Source: Arcuatula senhousia (taxonomy: Eukaryota; Mollusca; Bivalvia; Mytilida; Mytilidae). From it: a stretch of DNA of 64,000 nucleotides. Position numbers and translations under genes: made by a program. Position 1 is the stretch's first letter. Each line of letters starts with the position of its first letter. The notes below the pieces were generated by a model, which worked only from the letters and a program-made list of their open reading frames with translations, had not been told where the DNA came from and did not search any database. Positions 1-11,681 of the stretch are shown piece after piece. Location of the stretch: positions 2,225,001-2,289,000 of the forward strand of contig OZ020309.1 of the NCBI GenBank assembly GCA_963971305.1, given 5' to 3'.

Positions 1-1583
1 TTATGGTATTCTGCCACTTCCGGTCTCACCATTTTTTGTACTGCTACCTCTGACATGAGTCTCTGAACTATGGATAGCTGTTCTTAAGTCTTTTGAATGA
101 TTTATCACCTGTGTTTTGGTCATTCCTGTATCCAACATAAAATAAGAGCATTCCTTCCAATTTTAACGTTAACGTAAAGGACCCGGCGTACAATTTTTCA
201 ACCTTTATGTTCGACCTTTTTTTAGCCGTGATATTTGATACATTTAACGACCAAAATCACTAGCCTAATTGAAGTTTTGTCACGTAAAATTTTAAAAGTT
301 GCAATTTTGGTAAAAATTAAAAAAATGACGTAACGTCATTTTCAAATCCGCCTACAATACGTAAATTTGACAGTGAAACCCGTTTATTTCCTAATATTTA
401 CATTAAAAATGAAAACAAAATATGTTTCGAAAAAATCTTAAAAGAAATCCAATGTAACGTTTCTTTTTTTGCCTAGTATAGATAGAGAAAACAGTTCCTT
501 TCAATGATTCTTTTAGGGGTATTGCCGCTTAGAAGTAACGAAATCTGCTTTTTATTTGATTGAATTAATATGTTTACACATAGACAAAAATGCTACAGGC
601 TAAAAAAAGTGGCCAGCTAGCGGAGCTATTGAAAAGTCTTTTTTTATTCAAGTATTCAAGTATTCCTATACCCGAGTAAGGGAAAACAGGGAGCAGTGAC
701 TACTGATCAATTCAAAGGATGCTATTAAGTTATTGTATAAAACAAACCAAAGAACAAAATAATACTTTTTTTCTAATGTAGTTATGAATGCCTGATACTT
801 CTACCAGTGTTTTACTTAGAAAGAAAGACTTATTAAGGTAGAAAAAAACGCATCGCTATAGCTTTGAACTAAAAGCCTGTCTCAAAAACAACAGTTTAGT
901 CTCAACATTACGGAAAAAAAACGTATATACTCCTTGGCATACAGTATGGGAGTACAATACACAAATATGCTGGTTTGGTAAGTATCATTCTGCCAATTTA
1001 AAAAAAATAAATAATTTGATAACTACACGGCCTGTTATCATGTATATTTCTGTACTGGGAGTTTTACTATCTAAAGGTGACTTGTTGTTTTTTCCCTTGG
1101 CAAAATGTACAATTGGTCACGACGCCTTTAATGTGAACAATTCCAGATGTTAAGATACCACTACTAATTGACCTTATGGATGTTGTTAAAGATATTTCTG
1201 ATATATTATACTTGAATTTGTCCTAATCAGACAAGAATCTGAATCGAATAGTGAATTGATTTGTACTTACGCTCTCTTCTATATTGCTATGAGAAATACC
1301 AAATTGAAAACATTTTCTCCAAATATTACAACAAAGTAACAAGAATCTTAACAAAGTTAGTGCGAAATGATTTTAAATCAAATATTGCTTTTTGGATTTT
1401 TTTTCAGTTTTCGAAACTAAGTAAACGTTAGGTAAATGGCAGGGAAATATACAAAAAAAAAATTGTATTTGTAACTGTAACCAACACCATGTAAATTGTT
1501 TTTGATTTTTTTGATTATGTACATATAATTTGCCTAGGTGTAAGGTCTGTATATCAATGTTCTGCAATAAGAATTTGTTTGTA
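1..1583. other. AT-rich stretch, nothing recognised
   Basis: No open frame with protein-like composition, no RNA gene and no repeat that I can match to another part of the window was seen. Homopolymer A and T runs are frequent. Confidence 0.6.
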
Positions 1584-1610
1584 GCAATACAAATGACAAC
1601 AAATTTTGTT

Positions 1611-1655
1611 ACGCCTGACGCGCGTTTCGTCTATTCAAGACTCATCAGAGGCGCT
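1611..1655 (-). ncRNA. Hammerhead ribozyme, type I, core intact
   Basis: Read on the minus strand, the core CTGATGA is followed by stem II (GTCT/AGAC around a 5-nt loop), then GAAA, a minimal stem III (ACGCGCGT), then the cleavable C. Stem I is closed by GCGCCT pairing with AGGCGT, six pairs including one G-U. Predicted cleavage lies between 1617 and 1616. The stem III sequence is self-complementary, so two molecules could pair through it. All core residues expected for catalysis are present. Confidence 0.88.
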
Positions 1656-1968
1656 CTACCAAAAATATTAAAAATGCCAAACACTGTATGATTATGAAGA
1701 GCATAGAACAGTAAAACCAAAAATACCAAATTGGGGAACGAAATTAATACTAAGATGATCAACCTATGTCTGGGGTAGGAAGAACCTTAGGGTTTAGACA
1801 ATTTTGAAATTTAAACGGATAATTTAAAGCATTGATGTATTCTCCAACACAAAAGTGTTGATGACGGAGCGGGCTATCCTCGGGGAATTAAAACTCCACC
1901 AGCAGTGCTAACCTTCACGTGTGTTTGAAATACAAATGACAACAAAGTTCCAGACAATAAATTTTGCT

Positions 1969-2013
1969 TCGCCTGACACGCGTTTCGTCTATTCAAGACT
2001 CATCAGAGGCGCT
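1969..2013 (-). ncRNA. Hammerhead ribozyme, type I, core intact
   Basis: Second copy of the motif, same core and stem II as the first. One base differs in stem III (ACGCGTGT instead of ACGCGCGT), which still allows the A-U and C-G pairs with a tetraloop. The predicted cut (1975/1974) is 358 nt from that of the first motif, defining the monomer length. Confidence 0.85.
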
Positions 2014-2325
2014 CTACCAAAAATATTATAAAAGCCAAACACTATATGATTATGAAGAGCATAAACAGTAAAACCAAAAATACCAAATTGGAGAACCAAT
2101 TTAATACTAAGATGATCAACCTATGTCTGTGGTAGGATGAACCTTAGGGTTTAGACAATTTTGAAATTTAAACGGATAATTTAAAGCTTTGATGTATTCT
2201 CCAACACAAAAGTGTTGATGACGGAGCGGACTATCCCCGGGGAATCAAAACTCCACCAGCAATGCTAACCTTCACATGTGTTTGAAATACAAATGACAAC
2301 AAAGTACCAGACAATAAATTTTGCT

Positions 2326-2370
2326 ACGGCTGACGCGCGTTTCGTCTATTCAAGACTCATCAGAGACGCT
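2326..2370 (-). ncRNA. Hammerhead motif with damaged stem I
   Basis: The core, stem II and stem III are kept. Stem I carries GCGTCT opposite AGCCGT, which breaks pairs near the cleavage site. Probably weak or inactive. It closes the tandem on the high-coordinate side. Confidence 0.7.
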
Positions 2371-2372
2371 CT

Positions 2373-2882
2373 TCGACACTTTATCAATAAAAAAAAGTTT
2401 TGTGGTTTAAACAACTGCACTTTATATTTCAAACAAGATTCGTGAAAAAAAAGAAAGCTAATAATTGAACATTAAACACCGATTTAGGGAATGCAGATAT
2501 GTAACAGTATATTTGTTTCGTACAAAAAAACTAGATAGAACATTGGTAGCCATTCGCAACCAATGTTAATAGTTGTCATTACTTCACTCAGACCGTAACC
2601 TGTAGTTTGATGTTAGACCAGATGTTCAAAGGTGCATTTCTCTTGTAACGAATGAATTAAAAATGACGTATCTTTTTTTTTTGGTGGGGGGGGGGGCTTG
2701 TTAATGATAAAAGAGAAACAAGCAGGGTAGAATAAATGCTTTCCAAATTCGAATGTTTAAGCAATACGAAAACCACAATAATAAAGTAAAAACTTGACAC
2801 ATGGTTAATATAGTTATATGTTTTTAACATGAGTCCTTAATTATGACCCACATTAGAATCATAATGATTCCATCTTTTTCTG
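2373..2882. other. No gene; G homopolymer
   Basis: Nothing coding was seen. A T run followed by about eleven G residues occurs near 2670-2697, a simple-sequence tract that may be length-variable. Confidence 0.5.
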
Positions 2883-3066
2883 GGTTCACTTCCGTTACGA
2901 CTGAAGTTCGCGTTGTTGATTGATATTCAGTGATTTTTGTGTTTCCATGTTTAACATGTTGTCTATGTTTGCCCGTTTTCGATGGTGTTGACTGGTTTTG
3001 CCTTTGCATTTTTGGACTTTTGACATTCGGATGCCCCATTGGTACCTTTGCTTCTCTCAATAGTAA
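2883..3066 (+). mobile_element. PLE family B, 3'-end fragment
   Basis: Matches the recurring family B 3' untranslated end. It includes the TTGTTGATTGATATTCAGT block, a TTTTGTGTTTCCATG block and the terminal GGATGCCCCATTGGTACC followed by CTTC. No reverse-transcriptase remnant is attached. The small open frames here lie within the repeat. Confidence 0.7.
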
Positions 3067-6000
3067 CATTTTTAAGTTAAATAATAAAAGTAAGGTTTTT
3101 CTGCTTCATTTATTTTGCTGGTGAGTTTGTGGCAATGAATAAAAATTAATTTGCACCTTAAGTATATCCTAGTACTGTAACGATATTCAGACCTTGAGCT
3201 TATATTTAATAGAATTCAGTGATAGTGCATTGACTGAAATTATAGAGGATGCCCCAATTTTACTATTTGTAGTAACAACAAAGTTCAGAATGTTGTAAAA
3301 ACAGTTTTGTTTTCTGCCAAATTTAAACGATAATCAAAAAGAAATTTAACAAATTCGATCCATCATTTCATGTTTGTCTTTGAACAAAGCGTTACATATG
3401 AATTTCCTTCGTCAAAATTGTTAATTGAATGTTTTCGTTAATGTCGTTATAATTCAAGAAATATGTACGTTTGTATTAAAGGGGTACTTACTTATTTCAT
3501 CTCTTAATTAACCAAAATAAAACTAAGTAACATAAAGTAATCATAAAACAATTCCAGAGGTTTTATAATTTTAATTATATCATCATATGTTGTACCTGAA
3601 AATTGTTTATGTTTATGTTTATTTCAAATAATATCAAGGTTATAACACAATTATTGACTTGGGATTAATATCTCAAACGGTCTCAAAATGTTGGATTTTC
3701 TCCCGATGTCAGCCAGAGGTAGAAAAAAAAATCAAAATTATGTCTGTCGAAATGGTTCGTGATTGTTAACTTAGTTGAGGACGTCTGTTGTTTTGGGATG
3801 ATCACCTTACTATATATAGTATACGTACAATGAGCTGAAAGTTGTACTCCTAAAGGCGAGACATAATAATATCTCTATAAAGTATGCATTCTTTAAAACT
3901 TCAAATACAGAACATGTAATGACGGATGTTGTTTTGGGAAAATTTTAAAATACTTGCTTCAAAATAATGGACAGGAAGTATTTATTGTTTAAAAGTGTTA
4001 ATAAGTTATAAAAAAAGATGCATTTGTAAAGTTTGCTTCTTTTTTACAATGCACCTTGAACAATGCTCCTTGTAAACTCCTACTCAACAAGCCCTCTGTC
4101 GTTAAAATGAAAGCTTTATCAAAAATGACTGCATTAAGATTTACAGCATTGCCTTAAGCACACTTTGTAACGAACTGAACAGAAACTATTAAGTCTAACG
4201 TGGGATTTTGAATAAAATTGAAGATATAATTTTAATTAAGTTACATTTTATTTAATATTTGGAAACATAACAGTAAGATGTGCCTTGCAGTGTTTTAAGG
4301 TTGAAGGCGATTGTAGAAAGTAGCATATAGAACTGACTAACAATGTAGTTTAAAGATGATATTTTTAAAAACTGCGGATTAACTTGATTTACAAAAATGA
4401 CGAGAAAACAAAAAAAGCATAAAATTAAATTGGTTAACTAAGTTTTCATGTTAATAATGTACTCAAAAAGCTTCCTTTCGTGTCAATTGAATTTTTCAGT
4501 TAAAATAAAAGTAGATTTGCTGTCTACACTGTATTTTTGTTCATAACGTGTCTGAACTTACATTTGGAGAGGCATTTGGATGAAACACCTGCAAGTCTTA
4601 CGTCTGAAGTTTTTCATTAAGTTATATTCATTATAAAACACGATAATAGAGCCATGTAATTTTACTTACACTTTTCATAGGCTTGAGTATAATATTTTTA
4701 CTAACCCGTTAAGGATTTTTATGTTATTTTTTTTTCTAACGGGCTTCAGCCATGTTGGTTATAACAACAATAATATCACTCGATTCGTTTTTAATTGGTA
4801 GATATAGATATTGCAGTTGGTTAAACGAAAAGAATTTTGCGTAGTTATTTAGATTACTTGGTTCGATTCTCTCGTTCCTTGGATTAAAATGGATCTTCAA
4901 ATGAAGTTTCAAATCAATCTAAAGCTACAAGTGTATGTATCATTTTACTGCACAAAATTGATTTCATGAATGCTGGATTTGGCCCCTTATCAGCGTTTTA
5001 TCATTTTGATTGGAAATTGTAATTGTTGACTTGATACAAGCCTTGGGTGATACTATTTCTCGCCAATTTTTTATTTGTTAATAATAATTGATTCGCGTCA
5101 AAAACTCGCATTTATACCATTTTTTCTTTAAACCCGACCAAATAAGTTCCGTAGATTTGGTAATTTTTATGTTTTGTATATGAATTGAAATGACGCTGAT
5201 TGAAGATTGCATCTAGAAATATGCATATAAAGCATTATAGTAATGATAGTGTTAATAGTACTCACCTTGGTGCATTGTGAAAAAGAAAAGTTCTATTTGC
5301 ATACTTCTTTAATCATTCATTAAAACAGTGGTTTTGATGAACTCCTAATTGTCTTAAGATTGTAATAATGTGGTTGTTATTTTTTTTTACTCATTCTAGT
5401 TTTGCATAGCTTTATCTAATCTCTAACTAATTATAACTGCAAATGCATATTTAATGCAGATGATTAGAAAGCCACTTAATTAACGTACTATTATCTTATT
5501 TTAATGGTATTCACCTGGTGCATAATTTAGATCTTCATCAAACCAAATTTTTCTAACTGTATTACCTTAAGAACACTAGGGTAACCTAGAAATCGGGGAA
5601 TATTTATTTATATACTAGTAAACGATGCATTGGCAAAAGGTCTATTTTTCATACTTTCAGAAAATGTATTTTGTATTCTATCAAAAACATAGATTTGTAT
5701 TTTTATTTTGAAAACTAAATGTTTTTGTATTAATATTACGAGAAGACTATGCTGATAATCCAATAAGCTTCACAGTTTCCCTACAAAATAGAATTACAGG
5801 ACAATCATGCGTCTTGTAAATTATAAATATTTTTTAGATATTATACTCGTTTAATAATGAGTGAAATTTTATCGTCCGTTTTTATCATTGACTGTTGTTC
5901 TTTAAGATATGAAGTTTCAAAGTGGACGTGAACAAAAACAGATAATTTCGTTAAGCAATATCTGAAAAACAAAAACTTTCCATCAGCCGTTTTTGAAATA

Positions 6001-6343
6001 AAGAGTAATATTAAGAATCAGAGTAATGAATAATATATAAGGTGCAATTAGGTACCCTGTTTTAATCCCTTAACATTCAATACCAGGTGCAAAATCAGGT
6101 CAAGTCAATCGAACGATAAAATTATGCACTTTTACTGTAACAGTTGTAGATACATTTTTATTTCATAAAACAGACAAGCAGATTTATTTATCTAATGCAT
6201 ATTCTTTTAATTTTAGCAACATTAACGATAATGAATAATTATAGCTATGAATATTCCTAATCAAGAAAAATAAGAATTGCATATGTTTTAATAATTAGAT
6301 GAAAATATTTCAAAAGACCCATTTACATGTAATTGCCTTTTTA
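3067..6343. other. Long AT-rich span without recognised genes
   Basis: No protein-like frame and no clear repeat boundary. A weak tRNA-like pair (GCAGTTGGTTAAACG near 4813 and GGTTCGATTCTC near 4859) resembles A and B boxes but no cloverleaf or SINE tail follows. Confidence 0.5.
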
Positions 6344-6581
6344 AAGGTTCGCCCCTACTATTAAAAGACATCAAAAGCACGTTTTACTTCTCTCAAAGAA
6401 ATTAGAATATGTAAAAAAATTACAGACATGGTGTAGTATTGAGTAATATACATAGAAACTTTCGTATATGTATTACCTCTCTAAAATCATTTCTAACAAC
6501 TTAAATGTATCATCAAAATTGATAATTTATATTAGGTCTATCACATAATTTTTTCATAAATAAAGGGGCGAATCCCCTTAT
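6344..6581. mobile_element. MITE-like element, about 240 bp
   Basis: Bounded by imperfect inverted ends (AAAGGTTCGCCCCT on the left and AGGGGCGAATCCCCTTA on the right) with an AT-rich non-coding core. Size and structure fit a MITE. The family is not identified. Confidence 0.5.
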
Positions 6582-6629
6582 TGATAACCAATTATTAAAA
6601 TGCAAGCGACCGCTTATTACTTTATATTC

Positions 6630-6845
6630 ATATAAAATCAAAGTGGTTTCTTCTCGGGTTTCTAACTTTCAGTTTTTTTTCGGCGGTAGTTTGCAACTCA
6701 CAAAAATATAATCCCGCAAAAATAAGTTTTTTTGTAAGTACATTGTATATATACCCACATAAGTAATCGCTCAATTGAGTGGTGCGAAAAAAATCTTCAT
6801 TTAAAAAAAAAAATCCGCAAAATGTAGCTCGCACGTAAAAGAAAA
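6630..6845. repeat. Possible decayed CGCAAAA-type MITE
   Basis: Contains several CCCGCAAAAATAA and CCGCAAAA blocks like those in the clearer MITE at 9172-9379, but ends are not well preserved. The short minus-strand frame here (68 codons) is treated as non-coding. Confidence 0.3.
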
Positions 6846-6904
6846 ACTCACACGGTATTGTTTTACATATTCAATATTTTGAGTAAATCACTTTTCATGA
6901 GTTA

Positions 6905-7040
6905 CGAACAAGCAAAATGCGCGTCAAGCGTAGCTCAATTTATTGTCTAGGACTTTGCTTCATGTAAATAGTTGCAACGTCCCTGGTGATTAGCGCTGCT
7001 AGTGGAGGTTAAACTCAGAGTTTCATTGATTTTCGTTAGC
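6905..7040 (+). mobile_element. Retrozyme fragment, plus orientation
   Basis: GCGCGTCAAGCGTAGC and TTTATTGTCTAGGACTTTG match the reverse complement of the retrozyme units at 1584-2372. A GCGCTGCTAGTGGAGG block further along matches another part of the same unit. Only the 3' half of the hammerhead survives and it is mutated. Confidence 0.6.
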
Positions 7041-7204
7041 TGAAACTAGTAAGACTCTTCGAAAATAAAAATCATATTGTCACTTATTATATGTATATAC
7101 AAGTTTGTTTTATTAAATTTCTCTATTGACGGTATGTTACTATTTACTTGTATATAAAGACTTCGTTTTCATCTATATTTACATTGACGCTTTGTTACTG
7201 TACA

Positions 7205-7484
7205 TATGTATATTGGCGATATGTTTTGTTTTATGTTCAATGGCGATATGTGATATGTTATGTTTATTGGCGACATGTCATGTTTTATGTATATTGGCGA
7301 TATCTTATGTTTTTTTTGTATATTGGCGATATGTTATGTTTTATGTAAATTGGCGATATTATGTGGTGTATGTGTATATTGGCGATATGTTATGTTTGAT
7401 GTATCTTGGCGTTATGTTATGTTTTATGTATATTTGCGATATGTTAATACATGTATGTATGTGTATATTGGCGATATGTTGCTA
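7205..7484 (+). repeat. Minisatellite, about 27-bp unit, 10 copies
   Basis: Degenerate head-to-tail copies of a unit close to TATATTGGCGATATGTTATG plus TTTTATG. Units range from about 25 to 33 bp. The frame of about 120 codons across it is a by-product of the repeat. Related units with GACGC in place of GGCGA lie just outside the array (near 7175), and again at 8428-8490 beyond an inserted PLE. Confidence 0.85.
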
Positions 7485-8427
7485 AATAAAGGTAATAACA
7501 AAACTACCGAACTTGAATGATCAATCTCATAGTCCAGAGAAAATGACAAAAACGAATCAGTCATACCGTAGAACTGGTGGATCGCAATGGTCCTGACTTG
7601 GTACAGGCATTTCAAACGAAATGATGGCGCCAAACCTCCCTCTTCCATTGCAATCTTAGGATCCGGTAATGACCATAGAACACAACATAGTTGTGAGACA
7701 CAATAGGGATATTGAGGTGATCATCTCAGTACAGCAGACCAGTCAAACACTAATTAAAACAATTAACTATCATATCTTTTTACTCAATTTTGAACTTTTC
7801 TACTAGTGGCTGATAACGAAGAAAGAATTTTTTTAGTGATCGTATGAGACGTATTTTCTTATAGCCCTGTTTCAAAAGTCGGTCACGAAGAAACCGGTGT
7901 CTGATCAAAAAATCTGTGAAATGTGTGCAAGCTCTGGCATATCGAATAAGTTGAGAAATATAAACACCGTATGCAGGAGAAGTAGGTATATTGCTCTGTA
8001 GATTAGGAAAATTAATAATTTGAAAATCAAAATCGTCTCGTTTATCGTAAATGTTTGTACTGAGATGACCACCTGGGTCAAATTCGAGGTGCAAATCCAA
8101 GAAAGACGTGAAGCAATTAGATTTGGTGGTCTCTTTAATCTCCAATTCCGGAGGATATATTGAAGGAATCCAACTACCAAATGAAGTGTTATTGACAGAA
8201 AGGACATCATCAATATATCTGAATGTAAGATTAAATGACCGTGCCTCTTTCATCTTCTTGTTCTTTACGAGTCCCTGAAGAAATTCAGTCTCGTAAGAGT
8301 ATAAAAACAAATCGGCGAGGAGAGGAGCACAGTTTGTGCCCATTGGATGCCGATTTGTTGTTGAAAAATCTCTCCTCCGAAGGTGACAAATATGTTGTCA
8401 ATGAGGAAATCAAGCATACTGCAAACT
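7485..8427 (-). mobile_element. PLE family A, 5'-truncated copy inserted in a minisatellite
   Basis: Begins on the plus strand with AATAAAGGTAATAACAAAAC, the reverse of the family A 3' terminus, and runs through the 3' untranslated region into a reverse-transcriptase remnant. It aligns almost base for base with 46948-47912. It stops abruptly at 8427, and the minisatellite sequence resumes there. No clear target-site duplication was seen. The very high similarity to the 47-kb copy suggests both are recent. An exact divergence needs alignment. Confidence 0.85.
7780..8427 (-). pseudogene. PLE reverse transcriptase, C-terminal fragment with frameshift
   Basis: The minus-strand frame of 187 codons starts at an internal methionine of the conserved MGTNCAPLLADL motif (RT motif B) and includes FRYIDDVL (motif C) and FLDLHLE. 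It then runs to the normal C-terminus, ending EKFKIE. Relative to the 47-kb copy a base is missing just upstream of this methionine (near 8349), so the residues before it are out of frame. Motif A and everything further N-terminal are absent. It cannot encode an active enzyme. The C-terminal part is otherwise nearly identical to the longer copy. Confidence 0.85.
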
Positions 8428-8490
8428 ATTTATACTTACACTGACGCTACTTTTCTATGTACACGTATATTGACGCTATTTTCTAAATAT
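8428..8490 (+). repeat. Right-hand remainder of the split minisatellite
   Basis: Units such as TATTTATACTTACACTGACG and TATATTGACGCTATTTTC match the variant units at 7165-7210, on the other side of the PLE insertion. Confidence 0.65.
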
Positions 8491-9171
8491 AAATCTCATA
8501 GAGAGTGAAAGAAGATGCATGTTTCTTTTATAGATTCTTAAAATATAAAATGAAGCGAAAAATGATTTTTAAGGAAATTTCAAGTGTTTTTCGTTGATTG
8601 GGTTTTATTAACTCGCACAGTCAATACATAATCTATAGGCCTATTGCATGAAATTATCTACGAACTTCTTCCTCAGTCAATATCATTTTAATAGTCGTTC
8701 AAAAAGCATAAATATTCTTCTCAGACATATTATTAGAATCTTTTTTTATATAAAAAAACATTTGAGTGAATTGAAAAAAACACTTTAACACATTTTTATC
8801 ACCATCGATGCAGGATTATCAATACATTCAAACGACAATCACTCCAAGTTCCTTAGACAGCCCGTGGAGCAAAATGATCTGTAAAATGATATTAAACAGT
8901 TAATTTGACCTGGTAAATTAGCTGTAATAATCTTTATGTCAGATTTGTTTAATTAAGCTTGAATCAGACAAAAGATGAAAATTGCATTATATAATTATTA
9001 TCTCAGATGAAATAGATTTGATGCTTAATGAACCCATAGCTAAAGGCAGGAATGATAAATGAGTTGCTTAATTCTAAACATATAAATGATTGAAGGCACA
9101 TCTTCAATAATATGAATTATGAAAATAACTGAGGGTGTACCAAGAAGGTAATCGAATGTCATAAGTCCAAA
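8491..9171. other. No gene or repeat recognised
   Basis: AT-rich sequence with frequent stops in all frames and no recognisable motif. Confidence 0.5.
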
Positions 9172-9379
9172 TACCGTATAGCAGGTTATTTTCGCGGTGG
9201 TTTAATTTTCGCATATTTTCGCAGGTCGAGGAAAATCGCGAAAATACCCATCTAATATAGAAATCAAAAACAAATGCATTGACAAACCGCAAAAATAAAA
9301 CCCGCAAAATTTTTTCACATACCTTATGACACAAAAACCGCGACAATTTATCCCCGCGAAAATAACCCGCTTTACGGTA
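9172..9379. mobile_element. MITE, 208 bp, TACCGTA-type inverted ends
   Basis: Inverted ends of 24 bp differ at two positions (TACCGTATAGCAGGTTATTT versus TACCGTAAAGCGGGTTATTT read from the other end). The core is rich in CGCGAAAAT and CGCAAAAT. Non-coding; the minus-strand frames over it are by-products. Confidence 0.8.
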
Positions 9380-9660
9380 GGCCAATCATCCCAAACAAAC
9401 AACCAACATATAAATGATCCGGAATCCTTGTCAAAGTTATTGTTCATCTCTGCCATCTATCTGTTAATTGTTCTATGTCCAAATATGGGTCTTTTTGATA
9501 ATTTAGGGAATGGTTTCGGATATTATGTATTCTATTTTTAATTTTGGGTCAATGCAAGACCGTCAGGGGCAATCTTTAGTCATGTTGAAGACTGCTTGAT
9601 GTTTTCCATTGTGGTTTCTTAAATCACCGCATCGTCAATTTTGATTTTTGGTTGCATTAG

Positions 9661-9699
9661 TGTTAGGGTTAGGGTTAAACCTAACCCTCAACCCTTAAC
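9661..9699. repeat. Short inverted telomere-type repeat
   Basis: TTAGGGTTAGGGTTA is immediately followed by AACCTAACCCTCAACCC. So two to three TTAGGG units meet a similar number in the opposite orientation. TTAGGG is the usual molluscan telomere repeat. The tract is under 40 bp, so chance or an element-borne hairpin is also possible. Confidence 0.55.
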
Positions 9700-9799
9700 A
9701 TCTTAGTATATGTACAGCTCATATGACATGCCATCAGGACAAATATAGTATAGTGGGGCCTAGATATGGACATACCTTATCATCTTGACACATTTTCAA

Positions 9800-10275
9800 G
9801 TTGAGTGAAGTAGGGGTACCAATGGGGCATCCGAATGTCAAAGTCCTAGAGGACAGAGACAAAACCAGTGAACACAAATAAGGACAGGACGAAAAATAGA
9901 CAACATATAAAACACGGAAACACAAAAACTACTGAATATCAATTCACAATGCAAACTCTAGTCGTAATAAGAAGGAAAACAGGTGCTCCGGAAGGGTAGG
10001 CGGTTCATGCCTTCTATAGCACAACTGTCGCGCTACCAATTTCAAATTCAGTGTGTCAGGGAAGATAGGGCAGTTTTGTCGGTACAAATTTTCTGTTTTC
10101 CAAATAAACTTTGAATAAGGACAAAATAACGGAAGACGGAACCCGTCTACTTTTACGGAGAAACAGAAAATAAACGGCACAGAGCAAGTAAAACAGTCAA
10201 CCTGCAGGGTCATAATCTTTTCGGCACAACATAGCAAAACAGAAATGGGAAATGAGTGATAAAACCTTTTCATCC
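9800..10275 (-). mobile_element. PLE family B, 3'-end copy
   Basis: Starts with GGTACCAATGGGGCATCCGA (reverse of the family B terminus). It continues through CACAAAAACTACTGAATATC and the conserved GGTGCTCCGGAAGGGTA block to the region downstream of the RT stop. Coding remnants are not clear beyond about 10090. Confidence 0.7.
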
Positions 10276-11471
10276 ACTTACTTATTTCTATATAAACACC
10301 ACTAGATCTTTTCCGTTGATTTTTTTACCGGAAATTACCGATTTTGCTTTTGGCAACTTTTGAAATGTAATCACTGCTGATCAAGCTTTATAAAATTCTA
10401 GATAAGATTAAGAAATACACAAATCAAACTTAATAAAATCTACTTGGAACCTTGAACTTTTAACAACTCATTCATTATAATAAGTAGATTAAAGAGTATT
10501 ACCTGAAATGAAGGTAAATATACAATACAATGCACTTTAAAACAATCATATCCTGTGCAATTTTGGGCTTCATTCAATTTATTCTATCCTGCATGTTAAT
10601 TTTACTGAACCGTTTTTTTTCACCAGGTACCAATACTTCAAATTCATCACTGATACACAGATCATCTCACAAAACTCGACAGAATTTGAATGTAAACACT
10701 AACTGTGTTTTGGTAAGCTGCAGAAGTGCGAAATTTTCTGACATGGAAATGACGTCACGGATTCATTAAATGGTTAAGTCGTCCCTGCCATTGGTTGTCC
10801 CTTAATTTCTTAATAATTTAATGATTTTTGCAAGTTTTAGAATACGACAATGAATAATTATTTGCACAAATCTGCGCAAATCTTTGAATATTTAATAGTT
10901 ATTGAACCAAAATATTAAACAACAATGATTTTTGACGGGGGTCAGATTTTGCTTAGTTTTTTTTAAGTTTATCTTAGTCGAGTGCATGGTTGAATTTGTC
11001 AATGCTCGCCAAGAAACCAGGGCCTTAATCATATTAGGATTAACCATGGAAATGTTATCAAAACTTATTAAGAAATTATTATATCTCGGTCCTGCTACGG
11101 TTTATATTCAATTTGTAAATGCTGTCGGAAAAAAATATCTTACATTTCGCCAATTTAAGGTAAACGTGTACATTAACATGGAAAAATCTGTACTGAAAAA
11201 AGTGTGTCATCGTACAAAAGTGTATCAAAATCTAGATCACTACTATTCTTTATTTGTCCAGAAAATAAGTTGCATGCTCTGCACAGGTACAAAGATTTTC
11301 TTCAAAAAATTTCAAACTGTCTTTTAAGTTATTTAACCTGAATCGAATACCACTGAGAGTCCGCTTCAAATGAGTTATTATAGCTATAACATAAATCACC
11401 AAACATTAAAAGGAATTTATAATAAACTAACAAAGTAAAAAAGTAAACGCAGTCTATTTTGGTTATGTCAT
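10276..11471. other. No supported gene
   Basis: Two plus-strand frames of 79 and 131 codons occur (10530-10769 and 10932-11327). Neither has a recognisable motif or flanking splice signals that I can support. No repeat boundary was seen. Confidence 0.45.
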
Positions 11472-11681
11472 TCAATGGTCTTATTATTTTTCGTGGGGTA
11501 TCAATTTTCGTGGTTTTCTTGGGTGGCTATTAGCCACGAAATTATAACCCAACGAAAAGGAAACTAAACATTGATATGTATGCTGCAGACTTTAGACCCC
11601 GGGATTTAAGAATTCACGAATTAATCCCTTTTCATGAAACCAAGAAAATTGGTACCCACGAAAGTAAATGAATCCATAGTA
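11472..11681. mobile_element. MITE, TTTCGTGGG family
   Basis: Ends are inverted copies resembling ATGGATTCATTTACTTTCGT followed by GGG. The core contains CCACGAAA and ACGAAAA blocks. Two further members lie at 23113-23322 and 58428-58634, all about 205-210 bp. Confidence 0.75.

Larger units (their letters stand above)
1584..2372 (-). mobile_element. Retrozyme tandem (two monomers, three hammerhead motifs)
   Basis: A unit of about 358 bp is repeated head to tail. Each boundary carries a hammerhead ribozyme motif on the minus strand, and corresponding positions of the three motifs are 358 and 357 bp apart. The unit has no coding capacity. Published work on animal retrozymes describes this arrangement: small non-autonomous retroelements, dimeric in the genome, whose transcripts self-cleave to unit-length RNAs that can circularise. 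The first ribozyme is preceded by a shortened copy of the boundary sequence, and the third has a damaged stem I, so the outer ends are worn. Matching units occur at 61567-62079, and fragments near 6905, 41281, 42598 and 62611. I see the repeat and ribozyme fold; mobility is inferred from the family. Confidence 0.85.

Noticed and set aside
3770..3830. Another family A PLE fragment (GATGATCACCTTA)
   Set aside because: Only a 13-bp match in the right neighbourhood; too short to claim.
4800..4880. tRNA gene
   Set aside because: A- and B-box-like words only. No acceptor stem or anticodon arm could be drawn.
7126..7485. 119-codon plus-strand frame rich in Cys, Tyr and Ile
   Set aside because: It is a translation of the 27-bp minisatellite; other frames are open for the same reason.
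10932..11327. 131-codon plus-strand frame
   Set aside because: Starts at GTG, has no recognisable domain, signal or splice context, and a frame of this length is expected occasionally by chance. Kept only as a weak possibility.
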